Shown here in pieces: positions 6,356 through 10,795 of a stretch of DNA of 10,795 nt. Position numbers and translations under genes: made by a program. How positions within the stretch are numbered: the first letter of the stretch is position 1; each line of letters starts with the position of its first letter. A model generated the notes under the pieces. That model had not been told where the DNA came from. It was given only the letters and a program-made list of their open reading frames with translations, and did not search any database. Location of the stretch: assembly GCA_002762915.1 (NCBI GenBank), contig PCYF01000020.1:1-10795 (forward strand), written 5' to 3'. Origin of the DNA: Candidatus Woesearchaeota archaeon CG10_big_fil_rev_8_21_14_0_10_32_9 (GTDB lineage: Archaea > Nanobdellota > Nanobdellia > Woesearchaeales > 21-14-0-10-32-9).

Positions 6356-7054
6356 ATGAAGCTTAAACTGTATATTTTTAGGCATGGTCAAACGTTTTAC
6401 AACAAAAGTCACGTATTTACTGGCTGGAAAGATTCAAAGTTAACCTCCCAAGGATACAAAGATGCTAGAAAAGTAGCATTAAAACTAAAAAATAAAAGAA
6501 TTGATGTTGCATATCACACTCATCTCTCTCGTTCTAAAGCCACTCTTAAAGAGGTTTTAAAATATCATCCAGAGTGTAAACAAGTTATTGAAGATGATCG
6601 ACACATTGAACGTTCTTATGGAATTTATCAAGGAAAGCATCATAGCTCAATTATTGACGAAGAAGGAATAGATTCTTACAAAACTTTACTACAATGGCAC
6701 AAAATTGATCATCTTTCTGGAAAAGAACGCAAAGAATTCGTGCAAAAACTTGGAGAAGCAGAATTACAAGTTATTAGACGGAGTTATAGTGTTGCTCCCC
6801 CAAAAGGCGAGAGTGTTAAAATGGTCGGAATAAGAGTCTTACCGTTTATCAAAGATGTTCTAAAGAAAATGAGAAAAGAAAAAGTCAATGTAGCTATTTC
6901 TAGTCATGGAAATGCTATGCGTCCCCTAAGAAAATATTTTGAAAAGTTAAGTATAAAACAAATGATGGAACTTGAGAATCCTTGGGATAATTATTTTGAA
7001 TACACAATCGAGGTCAAAGATGAAAAGAAAAAACCAGAAAGAACAAAAAAGTAG
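6356..7054 (+). CDS. gpmA: 2,3-bisphosphoglycerate-dependent phosphoglycerate mutase-like protein
   Basis: Histidine phosphatase superfamily enzyme, best matched to the cofactor-dependent phosphoglycerate mutase that interconverts 3- and 2-phosphoglycerate. Visible parts are RHGQT with phospho-acceptor His10, FTGWKDSKLTSQG (21-33), SRSKAT with Arg59, ERSYGIYQGK (85-94) with acid Glu85, PPKGES (148-153) and SSHGNAMR (182-189) with the second catalytic His184. FTGW and ERxYGxxQG favour a true mutase over a general phosphatase. It has 232 residues against about 250 in E. coli GpmA, a shortened loop after YQGK, and a charged Lys-rich tail. I start at the second ATG (6356) because of the TATA spacing; the ATG at 6350 would add Met-Tyr. 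Enolase, the next glycolytic enzyme, is encoded about 430 bases downstream on the other strand. The tail overlaps rpiB by 35 bases. Mutase activity is inferred, not proven. Confidence 0.8.
   Translation: MKLKLYIFRHGQTFYNKSHVFTGWKDSKLTSQGYKDARKVALKLKNKRIDVAYHTHLSRSKATLKEVLKYHPECKQVIEDDRHIERSYGIYQGKHHSSIIDEEGIDSYKTLLQWHKIDHLSGKERKEFVQKLGEAELQVIRRSYSVAPPKGESVKMVGIRVLPFIKDVLKKMRKEKVNVAISSHGNAMRPLRKYFEKLSIKQMMELENPWDNYFEYTIEVKDEKKKPERTKK
7010..7014 (+). promoter_or_regulatory. Shine-Dalgarno site of rpiB inside the upstream gene
   Basis: GAGGT lies five bases before ATG 7020, within the last 45 bases of the phosphoglycerate mutase gene. It selects 7020 over the in-frame ATG at 6972, which would add 16 residues not expected for the family and overlap the upstream gene by 83 bases. 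Confidence 0.65.
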
Positions 7055-7493
7055 ATTTATTGTTATTGCCAGCGATCATGCTGGAAGATCCATTAAAGAA
7101 AAGGCAGAACTAGTTTTACTTGATCTTAAATATTCTTATGAGGATTTGTCCATCACTAATAAAAAAGATGATGATTATCCTGATTTTGCTAAACTTGTCT
7201 CTGAGGAAGTTTCAAGCAGCAAGAACAAACTTGGGATTCTTGTTTGCGGTACAGGCATAGGAATGAGTATTTCTGCAAATAAATTTAGAGGTATTCGAGC
7301 TGCGCTTTGTCACACAAAAAAAGAAGCGAGTCTCGCAAGAGAACATAATGATGCAAATATTCTTGTTCTTCCAGGCAAGTATTCTGATGCAAAAGTTAAT
7401 GTTAAAGAGATAGTAAAAGCATTTCTTTCTTCTGAATTAAAAGATAAAAGAAACGTAAGAAGAGTTAATAAGATAAAAAAGTTAGAGAATTAA
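7020..7493 (+). CDS. rpiB: Ribose-5-phosphate isomerase B
   Basis: Cytosolic enzyme interconverting ribose 5-phosphate and ribulose 5-phosphate, of the RpiB/LacA/LacB family. ASDHAG gives Asp19 and His20, VCGTGIG gives active-site Cys76 and Thr78, REHNDAN gives His109 and Asn110, and the C-terminal phosphate-binding arginines appear as Arg144 and Arg148 in KRNVRRVNKI. At 157 residues it is normal length. About eleven Lys/Glu-rich residues precede the first strand, a consequence of starting inside the upstream gene. Cys76 and the CGTGIG loop fit RpiB. The gene overlaps the phosphoglycerate mutase gene by 35 bases in another frame, so the two form one transcription unit. Its TAA overlaps the stop of convergent enolase. 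Many archaea use the unrelated RpiA, so an RpiB here may reflect bacterial ancestry. A related aldose isomerase is the alternative. Confidence 0.88.
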   Translation: MKRKNQKEQKSRFIVIASDHAGRSIKEKAELVLLDLKYSYEDLSITNKKDDDYPDFAKLVSEEVSSSKNKLGILVCGTGIGMSISANKFRGIRAALCHTKKEASLAREHNDANILVLPGKYSDAKVNVKEIVKAFLSSELKDKRNVRRVNKIKKLEN

Positions 7494-8761
7494 ACTTTGA
7501 ACTTTGCGTATTTTGCTTTTTTTCCCATCACATCTTCTATTCTAAGTAATTGATTATATTTGGCTGTTCTTTCTCCTCTACAAGGAGCTCCAAGTTTTAT
7601 TTGTCCAGAGTTGATTCCTACTGCGAGATCTGCAATAAATGCATCCTCTGTTTCACCTGATCTGTGACTCACCATTACATTCCAGCCATTTCTTTGTGCC
7701 AGATGTGCTGCTTCCATTGCTTCAGTTATTGTTCCTATTTGATTGACTTTTAGAAGTAAAGCGTTGCAGGCTTTTTGTTCAATTGCTTTTTTAATTCTTT
7801 CAGGATTACTTACAGTTAAATCATCACCAACTATTTGTACTTTTTTTCCTATTCTTTTTGTCAGCTCTTTGAATGATTCAAAGTCGTCTTCGTCAAATGG
7901 ATCCTCTATACTTATTATTTTATATTTTTTACACAAATCCTCATAGTAATTTACTAATTCGTGTGCTTCCAAGTATCTTCCTTTTGCTACTTTGTATTTT
8001 TTAGCTTTTTTGTCATAAAATTCTGATGCTGCAGCATCTATTGCAATAGCAATTTTATTTTTATGTCCTGAATCAGAAATAGCCACATCTAGTAATTCTA
8101 GTGCTTCTTCTGGGCTGTGCAATACGGGAGCAAATCCTCCCTCATCTCCTACACCTGTTGCTTCAGATCCAAATGATTCAGTTATAACTTTTTTTAATTC
8201 GTGATAAATCTCAGAAATTATTTTTGTTGCTTCTGAGAAAGATTTTGCTTTTATCGGAGCAATCATAAATTCTTGAAATGATAAGTGATTTCCTGAGTGC
8301 ATTCCTCCATTTATTACATTAGCAAAGGGTATTGGCAATTCAAATTTTTTATTTGCGTATAATGCTCCTAAGTATTCATGAAGATACATATTGTAAGACA
8401 TTGCTCCTGCTTTTGTGCAAGCCATACTTACTCCTAGAATTGCATTTGCTCCGAGTTTCTTTTTTGTTTTTGTTCCATCTTTTCTGAGCATTGCTTCATC
8501 TATCTTTCTTTGTGCGTCAATAGGAAAACCTATTATTACTGGAGCTATTTTTTTATTAACATTTATTATTGCTTTTTGAACTCCTTTTCCAGAGTAAGCA
8601 CTTCCCCCATCTCTTAATTCTAGTGCTTCATGTGTTCCTGTACTCGCTCCTGACGGTACTGCCGCAGTACCAAGTGACTTTCTCGTTAGAACTTCTACTT
8701 CTATTGTTGGATTTCCTCTTGAATCTAGAATCTGAATTGCGTGAATACTTTTAATGTTCAA
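7490..8761 (-). CDS. eno: Enolase
   Basis: Phosphopyruvate hydratase, converting 2-phosphoglycerate to phosphoenolpyruvate in the cytosol. At 423 residues it is full length, with an N-terminal cap domain (1 to about 135) and a TIM barrel. Visible parts are the mobile loop SGASTGTHEALELRDG (37-52), GVGDEGGFAP with acid Glu207, Mg ligands Asp242, Glu286 (SIEDPFDEDD) and Asp313 (VGDDLTVSNP), base Lys338 in LLKVNQIG, SHRSGETED (365-373) with His366, and KLGAPCRGERTAKYNQLLRIE around Lys389. All expected catalytic residues are present. The start is TTG at 8761: MNIKSIHAIQILDSRG is the normal N-terminus, and a GGTGA-type Shine-Dalgarno lies four bases before it. It is convergent with rpiB, sharing a four-base TTAA stop overlap, and has its own promoter in the 65-base gap after the DUF192 gene. 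Confidence 0.97.
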   Translation of the reverse strand: MNIKSIHAIQILDSRGNPTIEVEVLTRKSLGTAAVPSGASTGTHEALELRDGGSAYSGKGVQKAIINVNKKIAPVIIGFPIDAQRKIDEAMLRKDGTKTKKKLGANAILGVSMACTKAGAMSYNMYLHEYLGALYANKKFELPIPFANVINGGMHSGNHLSFQEFMIAPIKAKSFSEATKIISEIYHELKKVITESFGSEATGVGDEGGFAPVLHSPEEALELLDVAISDSGHKNKIAIAIDAAASEFYDKKAKKYKVAKGRYLEAHELVNYYEDLCKKYKIISIEDPFDEDDFESFKELTKRIGKKVQIVGDDLTVSNPERIKKAIEQKACNALLLKVNQIGTITEAMEAAHLAQRNGWNVMVSHRSGETEDAFIADLAVGINSGQIKLGAPCRGERTAKYNQLLRIEDVMGKKAKYAKFKV

Positions 8762-8764
8762 CTT

Positions 8765-8773
8765 CTCACCCTC
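8765..8773 (-). promoter_or_regulatory. Shine-Dalgarno site of enolase
   Basis: On the minus strand GAGGGTGAG precedes the TTG by three bases; its GGTGA core, four bases from the TTG, matches the anti-Shine-Dalgarno sequence. With the TATA box at 8797-8806 this predicts a leader of only about 16 bases. Confidence 0.7.
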
Positions 8774-8796
8774 TTTTTTATCTTAATTGTCTTCAA

Positions 8797-8806
8797 TATA
8801 TTTAAA
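8797..8806 (-). promoter_or_regulatory. TATA box of enolase
   Basis: On the minus strand TTTAAATATA lies in the gap between the DUF192 stop and the enolase start. By the spacing at srp54, transcription would begin around 8777, just upstream of the Shine-Dalgarno sequence. Confidence 0.6.
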
Positions 8807-8826
8807 TTTATCTAGTTATAAAGTAT

Positions 8827-9180
8827 CTAGTCAAATATTAACTCATCATTTACTTCAAGTTTTTTTGCAGCAACTGTTCCTTTCTCTAATTCAACAACAT
8901 AACTTGCTTTGTTTTTTGGAAGATAATTTGCAAAAGGCTTTAGATTTTCTTTTATTTCTACAATTCGTTTATGTTCATCTAAGAATAAAACATCCAATGG
9001 AAAAAATACGAAGAACATTGTTATTGCCTCTCTTCGTATAATTCTTAAATAAAATATGTGTGCTTCATCTTTTATCTTCTTGTGAAACATTAATCCCTTG
9101 CCCATGCTTGCAACAGTTCTTCTCTCAACTATTTTTGAGCAAATCCTTTGAGTTCCAGTTTTAGTTTTTTTCAGAAGCAT
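8827..9180 (-). CDS. DUF192 family protein, cytosolic archaeal form
   Basis: A 117-residue DUF192 protein. Family landmarks are MGKGLMFHKKI (26-36), the hydrophobic MFFVFFPLDVLFLDE block (55-69) in place of the usual FWMKNTLIPLDxxF, the IVEIKENLKPFANYLPK segment (73-89), and ASYVVELEKGTV, then VNDELIF at the end. The domain occupies nearly the whole protein. Bacterial members are often secreted behind a signal peptide; this one has none and starts with a Lys-rich stretch, so it is probably cytosolic. The biochemical role of the family is not established, and I assign none. ATG 9180 has a TATA box about 28 bases upstream and no Shine-Dalgarno, so it appears leaderless and independent of the PAC2 gene to its right. 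Enolase follows after 65 bases with its own promoter. Confidence 0.85.
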   Translation of the reverse strand: MLLKKTKTGTQRICSKIVERRTVASMGKGLMFHKKIKDEAHIFYLRIIRREAITMFFVFFPLDVLFLDEHKRIVEIKENLKPFANYLPKNKASYVVELEKGTVAAKKLEVNDELIFD

Positions 9181-9200
9181 ATATTTATTAGAATTAATTT

Positions 9201-9208
9201 TATTTATA
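9201..9208 (-). promoter_or_regulatory. TATA box of the DUF192 gene
   Basis: On the minus strand TATAAATA begins 28 bases before the ATG at 9180, one base more than the same octamer at srp54. It lies in the 62-base gap after the PAC2 gene and predicts a transcript with zero or one leader base. Confidence 0.65.
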
Positions 9209-9242
9209 TATCTTGTTAAATTATTAACTATTGAAGTAAAAC

Positions 9243-10010
9243 TTATCCAATGTAATTAATCTCTTTTAATTTTCTTAATTTGTGAAGTGCGCTTTTTTTA
9301 TCAGGTTCTTCTCCTAATTCTTCTTGTTCCATTATTTTTATTTCTTTATTTATAGAATTGTAATCAATTTTGAATTTGTACATTTTTACTAATATTTTTA
9401 ATGCTTCTTTTGCGGATTTTATTCCTAGGTACATCGGATGTCCATATGTTTCCGTCAAAAGCGCCACTGAAGGTATTTTTCTTCTTGCACTTAATCCAAC
9501 TAGTAATCCAGATATTCCAATTATAGGCCCAACTAATCCATACACTTCAGATTTCGCACCTTTTTTTACAACACTAGTTACAAATTTCTTATCATTTCCT
9601 GTACAGTAAACTTTTGGTTGCTCAGGTATTTCTGCAAGACCTATGCCCCCTAAAGCAACTATCTCTTTACATTTATACTTCTGCATCAAATCTAAAATTG
9701 TTTCTGTAAAACTATAACTGCCTTGTTCATTTGAAGGTTGAACATCTCCTGCTAGAAATAAGAAATCTTGATTATTTATTTTTTTATAGTATAATTCTAT
9801 TTTTGGTAATTCTACTAGATTTTTTTCATTTACAAATACAGAGTTTGGTAAACTATATGCAAAAAATGACATTATTTTTTCTGCACCTAATTGTTCTATT
9901 AAATAATCTGCAACTATTTTTCCAACGTTGCCTATTCCCGGTAATCCTTCTATAAGAATTGGTTCTCTTATTGAGATTTTTTTTATTTTAGTTATTTCCC
10001 ATTTATTCAT
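9243..10010 (-). CDS. PAC2 family protein, likely proteasome assembly chaperone
   Basis: A 255-residue archaeal PAC2-domain protein. Relatives of eukaryotic Pac1/Pac2 and archaeal PbaA/PbaB assist or bind proteasome alpha rings. Landmarks are ILIEGLPGIGNVGKIVADYLI (18-38), FLFLAGDVQPSNEQGSYSF (83-101), IVALGGIGL (117-125), VYGLVGPIIGISGLLVGLS (156-174) and the ALLTETYGHP block (183-192). A charged helical tail (about 215-255) ends in Asn-Tyr-Ile-Gly. Such a tail could dock on an alpha ring, but Tyr is third from last rather than penultimate as in a strict HbYX motif. I start at ATG 10010, which overlaps nop10 by eight bases; ATG 10046 would add 12 residues from within nop10 and no conserved sequence. 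Its position after aIF2-alpha and nop10 is a recurrent archaeal arrangement. No TATA box of its own is seen. Confidence 0.85.
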   Translation of the reverse strand: MNKWEITKIKKISIREPILIEGLPGIGNVGKIVADYLIEQLGAEKIMSFFAYSLPNSVFVNEKNLVELPKIELYYKKINNQDFLFLAGDVQPSNEQGSYSFTETILDLMQKYKCKEIVALGGIGLAEIPEQPKVYCTGNDKKFVTSVVKKGAKSEVYGLVGPIIGISGLLVGLSARRKIPSVALLTETYGHPMYLGIKSAKEALKILVKMYKFKIDYNSINKEIKIMEQEELGEEPDKKSALHKLRKLKEINYIG

Positions 10011-10161
10011 TTTCTTGTTCTTTTGCCTGTCTTCTATATTTTGCATATTTATCTTCAGGGCTAAATTTTGGAGGAATAATAATTATTCGTTTAGAACCGC
10101 AAGTACACAGTTCGTCCAACCCGTATGATTCACATTGAGTACATTTCAGTATGTGTACCAT
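10003..10161 (-). CDS. nop10: Ribosome biogenesis protein Nop10 (H/ACA RNP subunit)
   Basis: A 52-residue protein of the H/ACA ribonucleoprotein that guides pseudouridylation of rRNA, working with Cbf5, L7Ae and Gar1. The minus strand from ATG 10161 gives an N-terminal zinc ribbon with C7 and C10 (KCTQCESYGL) and C19 and C21 (LCTCGSK). It is followed by the family's defining basic segment PPKFSPEDKYAKYRR (30-44) that contacts Cbf5, and a short charged tail. The second cysteine pair is C-x-C, one residue shorter than the usual C-x2-C of Nop10. The gene starts three bases after the aIF2-alpha stop, with a weak AAGGAT ahead, and its end overlaps the PAC2 gene by eight bases, so it lies mid-operon. 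It is short enough to be missed by automatic annotation. The FSPEDKY block makes the call secure. Confidence 0.93.
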   Translation of the reverse strand: MVHILKCTQCESYGLDELCTCGSKRIIIIPPKFSPEDKYAKYRRQAKEQENE

Positions 10162-10164
10162 TGT

Positions 10165-10795
10165 TTAATCCTTTTCTTTTTTCTTGAATGAGAACTCTGT
10201 TGTTTTGTCTTTTTTCACTTTATCTTCTATTGCATCCAAAGCTGCTTTAAGTATTCTTTCAGCTTCTTTGTAATCTTTTGCACCAATTTCTATTGAGTAG
10301 TTTCCTGCACCTAAATATCTTATTATTGCTGCTTTGTTTGTTTTCTCTGCAGCAACTAATGCTTCCTTAACTAATTCAAGTCCATTTTCAGCATAACTCT
10401 TCATACTTATTGTTCCAGAAATTTCTACTGATTTTGGTTTTATTTTTTCTCTAACTGATGCTTCAAGTAAAGCCGAGTATTCTTTTGATACTCCTAGTTT
10501 TTCTAAAGAAACGTTGGTTTCTACAACATCGTTAAATGCGTATTGTAATAATTCATATTTTGGAAGTAACACGCGTGCAACTTCTTCATATAATTTTTCT
10601 GGTTGTTTTTTAAGCTGGGTTGCGAGAGATTCAATTATTTTTTCTGCTTTTTGTTCTTGTTTTCTTTCATCAGTTTTTTGTCTTTTTTGCATCTCTGTTA
10701 CTCTTCTCAGAGATAAATCAATATGGCCTCTTTCTTGATCTGTTTTTATTATTTTACAGACAACCATCTTTCCTTCTTTTACAAAGTCTCTGATA
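10165..10795 (-). CDS. eif2a: Translation initiation factor aIF2 alpha subunit, 5' end cut
   Basis: Alpha subunit of the heterotrimeric factor that carries initiator tRNA to the small ribosomal subunit. The reading frame is open to the window edge; 209 residues are visible. The first, IRDFVKEGKMVVCKI followed by TDQERGHIDLSLRRV, are the end of the N-terminal S1 domain; ERGHIDLSL is a family signature. The central helical domain follows, and then the C-terminal alpha/beta domain that binds the gamma subunit (from about KPKSVEISGTISM to AILRYL-like IIRYLGAGNYSIEIG). It ends in a Lys/Glu-rich tail. The internal Met at 10767 is not the start, because the upstream codons continue the family sequence. 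In many archaea the genes for ribosomal proteins L44e and S27e precede this one; they would lie to the right of the window. nop10 follows after three bases. Confidence 0.95.
   Translation of the reverse strand, partial: IRDFVKEGKMVVCKIIKTDQERGHIDLSLRRVTEMQKRQKTDERKQEQKAEKIIESLATQLKKQPEKLYEEVARVLLPKYELLQYAFNDVVETNVSLEKLGVSKEYSALLEASVREKIKPKSVEISGTISMKSYAENGLELVKEALVAAEKTNKAAIIRYLGAGNYSIEIGAKDYKEAERILKAALDAIEDKVKKDKTTEFSFKKKEKD

Noticed and set aside
6972..7019. Upstream in-frame ATG for rpiB.
   Set aside because: It lies deep in the mutase gene with no Shine-Dalgarno, while ATG 7020 has GAGGT five bases before it.
8787..9041. Plus-strand open frame of 84 codons, opposite DUF192.
   Set aside because: It is the antisense of a recognisable DUF192 gene; its Leu/Phe-rich product arises from reading Lys/Glu codons backwards. 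The same applies to frames antisense to gyrB, srp54, enolase and aIF2-alpha.
10011..10046. ATG 10046 as start of the PAC2 gene, adding 12 residues.
   Set aside because: It lies inside the conserved Nop10 tail, and the added residues are simply that region in another frame; PAC2 homology begins after ATG 10010.
1..10795. CRISPR array, tRNA, rRNA, insertion sequence, toxin-antitoxin or defence module.
   Set aside because: I looked for direct repeats with spacers, cloverleaf signatures, transposase motifs and paired small genes and found none. The gaps are all below 200 bases and are accounted for by promoters.

Overview
The window comes from an AT-rich archaeon (by eye about one third GC), most likely of a DPANN lineage such as Woesearchaeota or Pacearchaeota. 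The archaeal signature is direct: a Nop10 gene, the alpha subunit of initiation factor 2, deoxyhypusine synthase, SRP54, a PAC2-type proteasome-assembly protein, and TATA-box promoters sitting about 27-29 bases before several start codons. The DPANN assignment is an inference from AT-richness, tight packing, a bacterial-type gyrB and the archaeal DUF192 form; a 16S or concatenated-marker tree would settle it.

Layout, left to right. A 5' fragment of argS (minus strand) is divergent from gyrB (plus). gyrB is followed by srp54 under its own promoter, with a small alpha/beta-hydrolase one base behind it. This plus-strand run meets a minus-strand run (Cys-rich lipoprotein, deoxyhypusine synthase, unknown helical protein) at a shared TTAA stop overlap. 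A plus-strand pair, phosphoglycerate mutase-like and ribose-5-phosphate isomerase B, then meets minus-strand enolase at a second TTAA stop overlap. To the right, all on the minus strand, are a DUF192 protein and the operon aIF2-alpha (5' end cut by the window), nop10 and PAC2.

Functionally this is mostly housekeeping: tRNA charging, DNA supercoiling, membrane targeting, translation initiation, aIF5A modification, rRNA pseudouridylation, proteasome assembly, and a small carbon-metabolism cluster. Phosphoglycerate mutase and enolase catalyse consecutive steps of lower glycolysis, with RpiB for pentose phosphates between them.

The most informative pattern is regulatory. Genes starting with ATG at srp54, deoxyhypusine synthase, phosphoglycerate mutase and DUF192 appear to be transcribed without a leader. 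Both TTG-start genes (gyrB, enolase) have a leader with a Shine-Dalgarno sequence. No stretch of 300 bases or more lacks a gene. I saw no rRNA, tRNA, CRISPR array, insertion sequence or defence system, and nothing that amounts to a new multi-gene system. The least explained genes are the 152-residue helical protein behind deoxyhypusine synthase and the tiny Cys-rich lipoprotein before it.
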